The notes: generated from the sequence alone by a model not told the origin. A stretch of 36,239 nucleotides of DNA from Alphaproteobacteria bacterium (GCA_947457015.1 CANGTV010000012.1:1-36239); one strand, 5' to 3'. Counted from the stretch's first letter, positions 15,904 to 24,925 are shown. Made by a program: numbers and translations.

Positions 15904-18900
15904 TTAGTAACTTAGACTTTCTTTATTGTAGTCCTCCGCGTCCTCTTCGTCAATTAAAGGCACAAATTTTTTCAAAAGAGCCGCCGGCAAAAGATCCAGA
16001 CGCGGCCCTTCCGTCCACAAAAGCCCACATAAAATGGATCTCTCTGGATAAATTTGAGAGAGAGCCGCGTGATAAATGGCCATTTGCTTAAGGTAAGTTT
16101 GAGAGATGTCTTCTAACTTTTCAGGAACAACCCCATGGGTTTTAAAATCCACAATTAGAATGTGGTCGTCATTCACAACGAGCCGATCAATTTGTCCCGA
16201 AAGGAGGGAGTCTCCCAAATAGCCCATAAGAGGGACTTCTCCTTGTGAGGAAGGGCCAAATACATCTGGATACGCTTTTAACGTTTCCTGCACAGAGTGG
16301 ATCATCCCCAAGGCCATATCTTTGGGGACCCCTTCTTTCTCTAAGTATCTAAGGGCCGTTTTTTCGCGCCTTTCTTCCTCGACATCAGGAAGTAGCTCAA
16401 GTAATTTATGAATAAGAACTCCCCTTTGAGTTCCAAACTCCCCCCACAAGGAAGGGGTCCCCTTGTCATCCTGTTCCTCTTGTGAAGGACGCAAAAGCTT
16501 TGGCGATGTTTCCAAAAGAGGCTGCGTTTGCAGCCATTGCGGCAACAGAAAGTACTGTTTTTCCTCATCTTGTACAGAAAGAATGGGACCCTCTTTAACG
16601 CTCGACAGCCGCCACCCCTCTTCAAATGGCTCACCGATTTTTTGAATCCCTTCTGTCACAAGAGAATACCAGGTTTCTTGGGCGCTTCCCTCCCATCCAC
16701 ATACGTAAAGTGCATCTTCTGCACGCGTAAGGGCCACATATAAAAGACGCCGATATTCTTCAAGCTGGGCATCGCGCAACTCTTCCTTCAATGCCTTGGT
16801 GAGAGGGATATCTTTATCAGAGGGGGGCACCCAAATGAGCGCGTTCTTATAAAACCCAAAGGGAGGCAGATCAAAGGGCGGCTGGGTTGTGTCCGGCAAA
16901 AAAACAATGGGGGCTTGAAGGCCTTTTGAGCCATGGACAGTCATGACACGCACCTGATTACTTTGCTCAAGATCTCGTTTGAGTTCAATCACTTCTTGAG
17001 AAATCCAATACATAAATCCCTGGAGAGAGGGCGTTTTTTCCTCTTGGAAGAGAAGACAGAGATTTAAAAACTCATCAAGAGAGTCCAGAACTTCCGCGCC
17101 TAAACGCGCCTGCCATTTTTTTCGTCCTCCAAGGGGACCTAAGATATGACTATAAAGCTCAAAGGGAGTGAGGAAATCGGTTCGTGATAAAAGATCCTTT
17201 AAGAGCGTGATGACGTCTCCAAATAGCGGGTTATTTAAAAGCCGCTGCCACAAAGACGTCTGCCCCCGATCATAGGCCAAGGCAAAGAGATCTTCCTCTG
17301 AAAGGTCAAAGAGAGGCCCCTTTAAAATCGTTGCCAGTGTAAGGTCGTCCTCAGGAAGCAATAAAAATTCCCCGATCTTGAGAAGATCTTGCACTCCTAT
17401 TCCTTCGAGCAACCAAAGTCGATCTATTCCTGCCACAGGAATATTATGCTCTTTAAGTGCCCGAATCAGGGTGTCCACAAAAGCCGTTCTACGGCGTACA
17501 AGAATAAGGATATCCCCAGGAGACACGGGCCGCGGCAATGGACCTTTCCCTAAAATCCAACCTTGAATAGTTTGCGCCATAAGCTGAGCTAAGCGCTTTT
17601 GAGGAGAGTCTTGTGGAGACTGAACAAGAGGGGGTTGCCAGGACTCCAAGGGGGGATCCTCTTCTTTCGTGAGAAGAGGCCAGACTTCCACATGACCAGG
17701 CATTTCTTTACGAAAAGGCAAATGATTGGGAAACGCAGGAAAGACTGCATCCACCAGCGCAAGAATTTCTGGCGTTGAACGAAAAGAGACATTCAGATCA
17801 ATATCTTTCCATATTTTTCCTGAATTCTGCGCAAAGGTTCGAAGATCTTGCTGCATTTGCGTAAACACAACCGGATCTGCCCCTTGAAAGCTGTAAATGG
17901 ATTGCTTTTCATCTCCCACAATAAAAAGAGTACGATTACGCGCGTCTTCCGCCGCATTCGCGTAAAATTCTTCTGCAATAGCTCGTACAACCTGCCATTG
18001 CATGGGGCTCGTATCTTGCGCTTCATCCACAAGGATATGATCAAGGCCACCATCGAGCTTATAAAGAACCCAATGGCATCCTGGATTTTTCAGCAACGCA
18101 ACGGTTTTAAGAATCAAATCGTCATAATCTAAAAGCGACTGAGATTGCTTAAGGTCTGCATAAGCCTTAAGAAAAGCTCGGCTATAATCTGCAAAAGCCT
18201 CAGATATCCTCATCACTTCAAGAGTCTTTTCTCGTTCAACCCATGCTTCCAAGCGGTGTGCTTCTTCTTCCAGCAGCTCCTTAAAATTAGGATAAGCCAC
18301 CGCCAACTTTTGAGTCAAAAGGCGGGCTCTTTTTTCTCCTTTCTGGGTAAGAAAAAGGGAAAGATACTCTTCATACCGTAGTTCTCTCTCTTCTTGAGAG
18401 GCTGAAAGAAACTGGGCAAGGCCATTTCCCCGTTCCTGATCCGTTGGGCTTCCTTGTTGAAAAAGGGGAAGGATTTTTTTGAGAGCAGCTTCTGGAATAT
18501 AAACACTATCATGCTGAACATGTTTCGGCATCTCGTCACCCAAGAGATCCCAAAACACGTTCGGGATGACAGAAGAGGAGAGCCCCTCAAAATCCACCCT
18601 CTCTTGTAAAATAAAGGCGTTTATCTCTTTAAAGGCCGCCTCACTAAAGTGCAGCACAAGATCTTGAAAAATGGGATCTTCTGCGACCGTATAAAAAGCC
18701 TTTTTTATAAGGCCCTTCTGCTCCGCATCATCCGCCACGTTAAAAAAGGGAGAAAGCCCCGCTTCCAAGGGAAATCTCTTTAAAAGAGATTGGCAGAAAC
18801 TATGAATTGTCTGAATCTTGAGTCCCCCAGGCGTATCAAGGGTAAGACCAAAAAGTGTTCGAGCACGCACAAAAGCTTCAGAAGAAGACGGCGTCCCTCG

Positions 18901-19170
18901 CAGAGATTCCAAGGACTTTTGCAGCTCATGATCAGGCAAAATGGCCCACTCTCCCAAGCGCGCCCGCAGCCGCCCTTCCATTTCTGCAGCAGCTGCTTTC
19001 GTAAACGTCAAGCATAAGATCCGTTCAGGCGCACACCCTTCCAGAAGAAGGTTGAGCACCCGATCCGTTAAGACCTTCGTTTTTCCAGAGCCGGCAGAAG
19101 CTGCAACCCACGCAGAATGGGTGGGATTGGCGGCCAGGCGCTGAGAAGAAGCGGCTATTTGATGGGGCAT
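15904..19170 (-). CDS. addA: AddA, helicase-nuclease subunit of double-strand break repair
   Basis: This is the AddA subunit of AddAB, which resects double-strand ends for RecA, and has a normal length of 1088 residues. UvrD-type helicase motifs are visible: Walker A ASAGSGKTK (24-32), VDEAQD (381-386), GDEKQSIYSFQGAD (419-432) and SFRS (462-465). The C-terminal RecB-family nuclease motif is GQID with VDFKT (992-1011; Asp995, Asp1008, Lys1010), so both activities look intact. Residues about 200-222 are encoded by a palindromic repeat (18507-18571). The ATG lies 4 bases after the hipA stop with only a weak ribosome site, so it may depend on hipBA transcription and translation. Confidence 0.95.
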   Translation of the reverse strand: MPHQIAASSQRLAANPTHSAWVAASAGSGKTKVLTDRVLNLLLEGCAPERILCLTFTKAAAAEMEGRLRARLGEWAILPDHELQKSLESLRGTPSSSEAFVRARTLFGLTLDTPGGLKIQTIHSFCQSLLKRFPLEAGLSPFFNVADDAEQKGLIKKAFYTVAEDPIFQDLVLHFSEAAFKEINAFILQERVDFEGLSSSVIPNVFWDLLGDEMPKHVQHDSVYIPEAALKKILPLFQQGSPTDQERGNGLAQFLSASQEERELRYEEYLSLFLTQKGEKRARLLTQKLAVAYPNFKELLEEEAHRLEAWVEREKTLEVMRISEAFADYSRAFLKAYADLKQSQSLLDYDDLILKTVALLKNPGCHWVLYKLDGGLDHILVDEAQDTSPMQWQVVRAIAEEFYANAAEDARNRTLFIVGDEKQSIYSFQGADPVVFTQMQQDLRTFAQNSGKIWKDIDLNVSFRSTPEILALVDAVFPAFPNHLPFRKEMPGHVEVWPLLTKEEDPPLESWQPPLVQSPQDSPQKRLAQLMAQTIQGWILGKGPLPRPVSPGDILILVRRRTAFVDTLIRALKEHNIPVAGIDRLWLLEGIGVQDLLKIGEFLLLPEDDLTLATILKGPLFDLSEEDLFALAYDRGQTSLWQRLLNNPLFGDVITLLKDLLSRTDFLTPFELYSHILGPLGGRKKWQARLGAEVLDSLDEFLNLCLLFQEEKTPSLQGFMYWISQEVIELKRDLEQSNQVRVMTVHGSKGLQAPIVFLPDTTQPPFDLPPFGFYKNALIWVPPSDKDIPLTKALKEELRDAQLEEYRRLLYVALTRAEDALYVCGWEGSAQETWYSLVTEGIQKIGEPFEEGWRLSSVKEGPILSVQDEEKQYFLLPQWLQTQPLLETSPKLLRPSQEEQDDKGTPSLWGEFGTQRGVLIHKLLELLPDVEEERREKTALRYLEKEGVPKDMALGMIHSVQETLKAYPDVFGPSSQGEVPLMGYLGDSLLSGQIDRLVVNDDHILIVDFKTHGVVPEKLEDISQTYLKQMAIYHAALSQIYPERSILCGLLWTEGPRLDLLPAALLKKFVPLIDEEDAEDYNKESLSY
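18507..18571. repeat. Palindromic repeat read in frame inside addA
   Basis: The imperfect inverted arms 18507-18534 and 18544-18571 match at 22 of 28 positions around a 9-base loop. On the coding strand the element begins TGTCATCCCGAACG and ends in CAGCATGATA. It adds about 22 residues to AddA (VIPNVFWDLL then GDEMPKHVQH), the typical translation of a dispersed bacterial palindrome. It belongs to a different family from the repeat in addB. Confidence 0.75.
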
Positions 19171-19174
19171 AACT

Positions 19175-20395
19175 CTATTTTTTTAAAAGGCCTAAAGGAA
19201 CCGATTCCATGTGAGCATTGATAACAGAAATGATGTTTTGGTCTAAGTTTATTTCTTTTTTCATTTGAGCCCAAACTTGTCTTGTGGAGTCAGTGGTTTC
19301 TTTAACCACATTTAACACTAGATGGCTTGGAAGTTTTGCTTTTTCTAATAAAATCTTAAAAAGTGCCTCATCACATAAGTGCATGTGCCTCTCCTTAGAT
19401 AAGGTTAGAGCAAGATTATCTCCAGGAATGTAAGGAATTGTAGAGAGAAAATCGTATGCTGGGGACAAAACTGGATTATATCCATCTGGGTAAAGAAAGG
19501 ACCAGTTTTTTAGGTGCATATCACCATTTCCAATTAAAATACTAAATACCAAGCGTCGAATATATTCCGTTAGCCCTTTTTCTCCACAGAGAGTCCACAC
19601 CATGTTTGCAATGTTGGTATAACTTACTTTCTCATATTTTTTTTCAGGAAAAAGCCCATACACTTGGGCAAAATCCTCCATATGAATACGTGTGTGATCA
19701 GGCCCTCTGTCAAAGCGCTTCACTGCTAATGCAAGTTTTCCTTGAAAAGAACCAAGAGAAGGCAGTCCTTCAATCTCTTCAAGAGGAATTAACCGAAATT
19801 CAGGAACCTCAATACCCACCTTTTTTGCCAAAGATAACATAGCATACTCATTCTCAGGCACTTCGGGGAAATTGAGAGAAGGAAGTTTAAGAATCCATGT
19901 TCCTCCTCTTCCCGAAGCAGGAATCGTCATTCCTCTTTTGCGATTGATCAAAGCAGAGAATTTCAACTGTATTCCCGCCAATGAAAATCGAAAGGGTCCC
20001 TCTTCTGGCGGAAGATCTTGAAAGATAACATCAGTCTCTCTTTTTTGAGAGTCACTTGTTGAGGAGCGAATAACAACAGCTCCAGGGAGATCTTCACCAA
20101 GGGCTTCAATCAAATCAAATTCTCGTTGAGGACTGATTTGATTCTTAAGGGCGAGGTATTTTCTTAAATGTCCTTCCGGCAAAAGATTAGAAAAAAAGGG
20201 ATGAATTCGTGTTCGAATAGGCCGCCACTGTGTTATAATTTGTCCCGTCATTGCCATAAAGCTTTGGCTAAGCGTCAAACGATGGGAAGATGTGATGTAC
20301 TCTTCTTCAAAAGAAAAAAGGGTGTTTTCTCCCGGAAGCAAAGTGATTTGTCCAATACGTTGTCCGTGAAGAATAACATCAAGCGCTCTTATCAT
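19175..20395 (-). CDS. hipA: HipA-family serine/threonine kinase toxin
   Basis: A HipA-type kinase of 406 residues. In known systems HipA phosphorylates glutamyl-tRNA synthetase and induces persistence; the target here is unknown. Visible features are an N-terminal HipA domain (1-100), the FSLAGIQLKFSALI segment (137-150) at the regulatory phosphoserine loop, RFDR (227-230), the catalytic loop NGDMHLKN (290-297, Asp292) and the metal-binding YDF (314-316, Asp315). All key residues are present, so it should be active. It starts 3 bases after the hipB stop with a GAGGA site inside hipB, and ends 4 bases before addA. It is more AT-rich by eye than addA and addB, suggesting acquisition. Confidence 0.92.
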   Translation of the reverse strand: MIRALDVILHGQRIGQITLLPGENTLFSFEEEYITSSHRLTLSQSFMAMTGQIITQWRPIRTRIHPFFSNLLPEGHLRKYLALKNQISPQREFDLIEALGEDLPGAVVIRSSTSDSQKRETDVIFQDLPPEEGPFRFSLAGIQLKFSALINRKRGMTIPASGRGGTWILKLPSLNFPEVPENEYAMLSLAKKVGIEVPEFRLIPLEEIEGLPSLGSFQGKLALAVKRFDRGPDHTRIHMEDFAQVYGLFPEKKYEKVSYTNIANMVWTLCGEKGLTEYIRRLVFSILIGNGDMHLKNWSFLYPDGYNPVLSPAYDFLSTIPYIPGDNLALTLSKERHMHLCDEALFKILLEKAKLPSHLVLNVVKETTDSTRQVWAQMKKEINLDQNIISVINAHMESVPLGLLKK

Positions 20396-20398
20396 GAT

Positions 20399-20677
20399 CT
20401 AGTCCTCTTCATCCGGTTTCCAGAGCGGCTCCAACTCAATATCTTTTTTCCCTTCTATAATCGCCATAAGAAGAGAATAATGTTCACGAGGAATCACCAC
20501 AACCTCATGGTCAAGTATACGCGCCATTTCCAGTAAAGTTGAGACTCTTATATCAACTTTTCCTTGTTCAATACTCGAAATATGACTTTGAGGAAGGCCA
20601 ACACTACGTGCTAAGGTAGATTGGGTTATACCTTTCTTTTTCCTAGCGTCCAGCAATTGTTTAATTAAGTCGTCCAT
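20399..20677 (-). CDS. hipB: HipB-like HTH antitoxin and repressor
   Basis: A 92-residue protein with an XRE-type helix-turn-helix at about residues 12-60 (KKGITQSTLARSVGLPQSHISSIEQG). Antitoxins of this kind bind and silence the HipA kinase and repress their own promoter. The acidic C-terminus (EPLWKPDEED) follows a helical dimerisation segment. It lies directly upstream of hipA with 3 bases between them. No Shine-Dalgarno sequence is evident before the ATG, only a T-run, so translation may be leaderless or weak. A perfect 32-base palindrome sits 16 bases before the ATG as a likely operator. Confidence 0.9.
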   Translation of the reverse strand: MDDLIKQLLDARKKKGITQSTLARSVGLPQSHISSIEQGKVDIRVSTLLEMARILDHEVVVIPREHYSLLMAIIEGKKDIELEPLWKPDEED

Positions 20678-20693
20678 AAAAAAATTATCTACA

Positions 20694-20725
20694 ATAATAT
20701 ATATTTATATATAAATATATATTAT
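20694..20725 (-). promoter_or_regulatory. Perfect 32-base AT-only palindrome, likely hipBA operator/promoter
   Basis: Bases 20694-20725 form a perfect 32-base palindrome made only of A and T; each half reads ATAATATATATTTATA. It occupies most of the 67-base gap between the addB stop and the hipB ATG and contains several TATATT-like -10 hexamers. Autorepression by HipB at paired half-sites is known for the family. That this sequence is the operator is an inference. Confidence 0.6.
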
Positions 20726-20744
20726 AACATATAACCTTCTTTGT

Positions 20745-23696
20745 CTATAGAAGCTTTTGACCCAAAGCAACTCGTGCCAAGTGAGCATAATCATTATATT
20801 TCAACGACTTTGCTAACAAAGGACGCGCAGGATACGGCGTTGTTTCAGTGTCAAACAAAAGAATCATTCGCTGAAGCCCTTCAAGTGCTTTCAAGGAAAG
20901 ATCATGCGGATCTCCAGGGACGGTTTTAATAACTCCCCCTTCCTTGCCTCCCTTAAGCCACCAAAATTGCAAGCTTTCAAGGACTGTGGAAGCAATTCCC
21001 TCAAACCCTTGATGAAGAGCGATAGCACCTTCCAAAGGCAATTGCGGAGAAAAGCCTAAGATGACGTCTTGGTGAGTCGGAGGCATACCCGTTTTATAGT
21101 CGATAATTCGCATCCTTCCATCAGGGAGAAGGTCGATCCGATCCGCTTTTGCGACACACTCAAAAGGACCTTGAGGGGTGCACAGCGTCACCTTTCCCCT
21201 TACTTCTGTAAACGTCTTCGTTCCGGGAAGACGCGTCATCCTTTCTGTCTCAATGAACCATTTGGCAAGGTGGTAAAAGCGTGGCTTCCAAAAAAGACGA
21301 ATGGAAGGATCTTCCTCATAAGCATCAAAAAGAGTTTTTCCAATAAACAGAAGACTCTCTAAAGCATGGCTGTGATGAGGATCGGGACACACCTTAAAAA
21401 ACTGATCTAAAGCTGTATGAATTAGTGTTCCTCGCTCAGCTGCATCAACTTGAGCATTCAAAGGGTCCAAAGCAGACAAGGATAAAATTGACCGTGCATA
21501 AAGAGCATAGGGATCCCGCATCCACGTTTCAATTTGCGTTACCGAAAGGCGCCGAGGCCGTGTCCCCACAGGCGGCCTCGGCAAGGGTGCCTCCACAGGT
21601 TCAGAGTTTTCTGGTTGATCGAGGTGATGGACCCAGTCTAAAATACGGGGTTCTTGAGGAAGAGAGCGACCCCAGGCTTTTAAATATACCTCAAGACGCT
21701 CCAACCAACGGCAAGCCAACGTAGGCGTTCCATTTACCTTTATAGCACGGGTCAAATATACTTCTGGGCTTGAAAAAGCTTGGCTAAAGTCATGCGCTGA
21801 AAGACCAATTCGCCTTTCAGGAGGCGGAAAACCCATGTCGTGACGCATAGACCTATTAAGCCACGGGTCCATGTCAATCTCGGGCGGCCACGTTCCTTCA
21901 TTAAGGCCGCCTAAGATCATCACGTCAGCAGAAAAAAGTCGCGCTTCAATCGGCCCAAGGATAGAGAGGCGCGGGTGCTTTTGAGCTCGCACCCGCAGAC
22001 TTTGACCGCGAAAAAGCTCCTCAAGCAGTATAGAATAGTCCTCAAAAGAAAGAGAAGGAAAGTCGGCAGCAGCCTCTTCAAGAGTCTCAAAAAAAACTCT
22101 CGCAGCCTCTCCTGCCGCTTCTTTCCAAAGGTGACACCCACCTTGATCATCCGTGGAAAGAGCTTCTGCCCTTTGGCGATGGGCTTGGAGAATTTCTTTA
22201 AATGCGTATTTATTTTTGTTGTCCACGCTCCCCCCTTTGTCATCCCCGCGCAGGCGGGGATCCAGACAACACATGGAACGCACCAGTTGTGCCAAGTTTT
22301 CCTGGATCCCCGCCTGCGCGGGGATGACAGAGGGGGCGGGAACGATAGATGAGGCGTAAACGGCACTTTTAGTGTTCTGCCATTCGCTCAACACCTTCTT
22401 CTCAAACTGACGCACTTCGCCGCGTATCGCTCCCGCTGCCTGTCCCATACGGCAAAGAGGATGTTTAAGAAGGGCCAGAAGCGCCACCTGATCTCCAAGA
22501 CCCGCCATATAATCGGCGCACAATTTCAAAAAAACACCCGGAGGAGTTTGATTGAGAGCCTCTCCAGAAGAGCTATCGATCTCCACTCCCCAGCGTCTTA
22601 GCTCTACCTTCACCCGCTCAACAAGTCTTAAGTCGGATGTCACAAGGGCCACCCGTTGATGAGGACTCTCCAGCTGCTGTCGTAATAAAACAGCAATAGC
22701 AAGGGCTTCCTCCTGGGGAGACGCACAGGGAATAAAAGAAACCCCCTCCAGCGCTTTTTCAGGAAATTGACCTTGACAAGAAAAAGAAGGTTTTAAAGCT
22801 TGCGCCAAAAGCCCTGCTCGCGGATGACTTTCCACCCCCACAGCCCCTGGCCAAAGAGAAACATCCTGAGGCTTAAGGCCCACCTTCTGCAAAAAGCGCG
22901 TGGGGGCATACTGAGGATGACAAGGGGATAACCCCTCCACCTCTTCTTCCCTTAAGGACATATCAAGGCCTGGCAAAATCACTTGTCCTTGCGGAAGGGC
23001 TGCGATTGCCTGAAGAAGACGCGCTGTTGCCGGCATGGTTCCTGTGGATCCTGCCCCTATAATAGGATGAGAGGGAGGCTCTTTCTCCCACCGAGCAATC
23101 AAAAGATCAACCAACTGATGGTGACGAGGGTAAGGGTCCATAACTCCTCTCTCCTCTAGAATCTGAGGCCAATGAGAGGTAATGATTTCTAGAAAATCTA
23201 AGGTGATCTGCCAGTGACTGGCAAACTCGGAAGGGACAAGATGGATCAACCCCTCCCACGGAACATTTTCAATAGCCGCTTGATCCATAAGCCCCACAAG
23301 GCTTTTTGCAAGCTTAAAAGAGAGCGACGGGGAAGACGGTAGCCCTGTCTTTTTTGTGTAATCTTCAATAAGGTTTGTCAAAAGTCCAAGGCGTTTAAAG
23401 GGAGAGATTACAGGTTTTAGATCAAGCTCATCTTGAGGAGAACCAAGCCATTCCTCGTCCTCATCCAAATCTCCCAAAGGAGACAGTTTTGGAAGCAATA
23501 AACACCTCCCCTCCCCTTGGCGTATTAAGGCCCTCTTCAGCTCGATACAGGCGCGCCGCGTGGGAAGAAAAATTTCCATCTGACTGAGGCGAAAAGGATC
23601 CTGCTCCCCCTCCCTCAAAAGCCCTCTAGCAAGGGCCTCGAGAAAGGAACATCCTGAGGGAATGGCAAAAATAGGGGGGGGGTTGGATATTAACAA
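20745..23696 (-). CDS. addB: AddB, nuclease subunit of double-strand break repair
   Basis: This is the AddB partner of AddA, in the alphaproteobacterial form (983 residues). The N-terminus FAIPSGCSFLEALARGLL is typical of that form. A C-terminal RecB-type nuclease has RGTLIH followed by KADRIDLL and IIDYKTG (850-870; Asp852, Asp866, Lys868). Residues about 456-487 come from a REP-like repeat (22237-22330) read in frame. The start is a TTG with GGGAGG about 12 bases upstream, inside the end of the Trm112-like gene 8 bases away; no better in-frame start is seen, so the exact start is uncertain. AddA normally follows directly, but here hipBA intervenes. Confidence 0.93.
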   Translation of the reverse strand: MLISNPPPIFAIPSGCSFLEALARGLLREGEQDPFRLSQMEIFLPTRRACIELKRALIRQGEGRCLLLPKLSPLGDLDEDEEWLGSPQDELDLKPVISPFKRLGLLTNLIEDYTKKTGLPSSPSLSFKLAKSLVGLMDQAAIENVPWEGLIHLVPSEFASHWQITLDFLEIITSHWPQILEERGVMDPYPRHHQLVDLLIARWEKEPPSHPIIGAGSTGTMPATARLLQAIAALPQGQVILPGLDMSLREEEVEGLSPCHPQYAPTRFLQKVGLKPQDVSLWPGAVGVESHPRAGLLAQALKPSFSCQGQFPEKALEGVSFIPCASPQEEALAIAVLLRQQLESPHQRVALVTSDLRLVERVKVELRRWGVEIDSSSGEALNQTPPGVFLKLCADYMAGLGDQVALLALLKHPLCRMGQAAGAIRGEVRQFEKKVLSEWQNTKSAVYASSIVPAPSVIPAQAGIQENLAQLVRSMCCLDPRLRGDDKGGSVDNKNKYAFKEILQAHRQRAEALSTDDQGGCHLWKEAAGEAARVFFETLEEAAADFPSLSFEDYSILLEELFRGQSLRVRAQKHPRLSILGPIEARLFSADVMILGGLNEGTWPPEIDMDPWLNRSMRHDMGFPPPERRIGLSAHDFSQAFSSPEVYLTRAIKVNGTPTLACRWLERLEVYLKAWGRSLPQEPRILDWVHHLDQPENSEPVEAPLPRPPVGTRPRRLSVTQIETWMRDPYALYARSILSLSALDPLNAQVDAAERGTLIHTALDQFFKVCPDPHHSHALESLLFIGKTLFDAYEEDPSIRLFWKPRFYHLAKWFIETERMTRLPGTKTFTEVRGKVTLCTPQGPFECVAKADRIDLLPDGRMRIIDYKTGMPPTHQDVILGFSPQLPLEGAIALHQGFEGIASTVLESLQFWWLKGGKEGGVIKTVPGDPHDLSLKALEGLQRMILLFDTETTPYPARPLLAKSLKYNDYAHLARVALGQKLL
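22237..22330. repeat. REP-like inverted repeat pair read in frame inside addB
   Basis: Two inverted copies (22237-22264 and 22303-22330) of the same 28-base repeat found at 15388-15531, here separated by 38 bases. On the coding strand the pair translates into AddB as VIPAQAGIQ, a linker, then LDPRLRGDD. There is no stop codon in the AddB frame, so the reading frame survived the insertion. Confidence 0.85.
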
Positions 23697-23704
23697 GGGA
23701 TTGT

Positions 23705-23905
23705 CTATACCTCCCCTTCCTCCAAAGGCCTTGCTTCATCCACCAACATAATGGGCACGCCATCGCGAATAGGATAGGCAAGTTTTGCATGAAGACTGAT
23801 GAGCTCTTGTGTGTCCTTATCATACTGGAGAGGACCTTTTGTGAGAGGACATACAAGCATTTCAAAAAGCCTCGGATTTAAGGAAACGGCTCCGTTTTTT
23901 TTCAT
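23705..23905 (-). CDS. Trm112-like small protein (UPF0434, YcaR family)
   Basis: A 66-residue UPF0434/Trm112-family protein. The pattern [17 protein letters not shown] followed by [20 protein letters not shown] is diagnostic. Eukaryotic and archaeal Trm112 activates methyltransferases; the bacterial role is not settled. The zinc-binding cysteines of Trm112 are reduced to one Cys (CPLT), as in many bacterial members. It starts 11 bases after the LON-domain gene and ends 8 bases before addB, so the three genes look co-transcribed. Confidence 0.92.
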   Translation of the reverse strand: MKKNGAVSLNPRLFEMLVCPLTKGPLQYDKDTQELISLHAKLAYPIRDGVPIMLVDEARPLEEGEV

Positions 23906-23916
23906 GTCATTCCTCT

Positions 23917-24534
23917 TTAGTGTAGACTTGGCCGCCGTCCTTGAAAAGGAGAATGCGCCATTTCCATTAAAGCGATCATCATATCACATCTTTCAGACAA
24001 GGACGGGGTTTCTAAAAGCGCTTGTTTTTCAATAGGCTCAAAGGGGCATGCCATGGTGAGAGAATTCAGGATAAGATCATCACTTGCGTGATCGATTTCA
24101 TCCCAGTTGGCTGAGATGTCTTGATCGTCTAAATAGTCCTTTAAAAGCCCTAAAAGTCGCGGGCGATTGACCAACGGATCAACAGAAGAGTTCTCTAAAT
24201 CTTGCTCATATCCCCCGTAACTAACACGTGCTTTTTTGATGAAACCCTCAAATACTTCATTAACATTAAAGCGACATAGCCCTCCAAGGACAATAAAAAC
24301 TCGGGGCCCATCTTGGAAGTTAATGATGCGTCCGACACATCCTTTTTGAAAATGGCCCCCCTCTGGATTGGGTTGAATAATCCCCAGAAGACGATGGCCT
24401 TCTTGGAGAGCATAGTCCACAATGGCTTTTTCTTCTATGCCTTGAACCATCAACGGTAGCTGAGCCCGGGGCAACAAAACTGTCCCTTCAGCTGCATACA
24501 AAGGAAGAATTTCAGGAAGATCTTCAAATTTCAT
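23917..24534 (-). CDS. LON substrate-binding domain protein
   Basis: A stand-alone LON N-terminal (substrate-binding) domain protein of 205 residues, lacking the AAA and protease domains of Lon. Typical features are [19 protein letters not shown] near the start, [16 protein letters not shown] and a C-terminal helical part with [13 protein letters not shown] chose the ATG at 24534 because the domain begins there ([12 protein letters not shown]) and AAAGGG precedes it by about 8 bases. An upstream in-frame ATG (24585) would add 17 hydrophobic residues that do not fit the family. Such proteins are common beside Trm112-like genes in alphaproteobacteria. It is the first gene of the leftward run. 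Confidence 0.9.
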   Translation of the reverse strand: MKFEDLPEILPLYAAEGTVLLPRAQLPLMVQGIEEKAIVDYALQEGHRLLGIIQPNPEGGHFQKGCVGRIINFQDGPRVFIVLGGLCRFNVNEVFEGFIKKARVSYGGYEQDLENSSVDPLVNRPRLLGLLKDYLDDQDISANWDEIDHASDDLILNSLTMACPFEPIEKQALLETPSLSERCDMMIALMEMAHSPFQGRRPSLH

Positions 24535-24925
24535 AAACAACACCCTTTTGGTAAGGAAGTAATACAAGGGAATTGCGAAGTTCAAAATCCAACTTTGTCA
24601 TCCCCGACTTAAAAGTTCTTGCCCTCGACTTGATCGGGGGCTTAGACCTTTTTGATCGGGGATGACAAATGGGGGATAATCTGCAAGTCCCTCATAAGTC
24701 TCATAGGAAATGTTTACAATGATCTGCGCGTCCTGTCACCCTTGAAGTCACGGAGATAAGTTTTTAACTCTGAACGCCTTGACTTTCTCGCGGGGTGTGT
24801 TTTGGTTTTAAAGATTTTTATTAAGGAAGAGTGAGGGCACTTAAATTTACAAAAAGTAAATTTCTATTGACCCCTGCCTCCTCTCTCGGCAAAGTGCACA
24901 CATAGATGAGAGCTCTTTTTCAACA
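24535..24925. other. Divergent intergenic region between LON-domain gene and mrcA
   Basis: A 391-base gap between divergent genes that must hold promoters for both. It contains the palindromic element 24594-24669 and a small perfect inverted repeat (AAATTTAC and GTAAATTT, 24843-24863, 5-base loop) that could be an operator. A TTGACC at 24867-24872 has no convincing -10 partner, so I do not call a promoter. Confidence 0.45.
24594..24669. repeat. Palindromic repeat element, third family
   Basis: Perfect 14-base terminal inverted repeats (24594-24607, TTTGTCATCCCCGA, and 24656-24669) enclose a 48-base centre containing a further partial palindrome (CTCGACTTGATCGGGG). The outer edge TTTGTCATCCCCG is shared with the 15388 and 22237 elements, but the rest differs. 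Confidence 0.7.

Noticed and set aside
21975-22366. Open frames on both strands across the middle of addB
   Set aside because: They are translations of the REP pair and of addB in other frames. addB itself is continuous and has conserved motifs on both sides.
24867-24895. Promoter for mrcA at TTGACC
   Set aside because: No -10 hexamer lies at 16-19 bases; the next AT-rich hexamer is much too far away.
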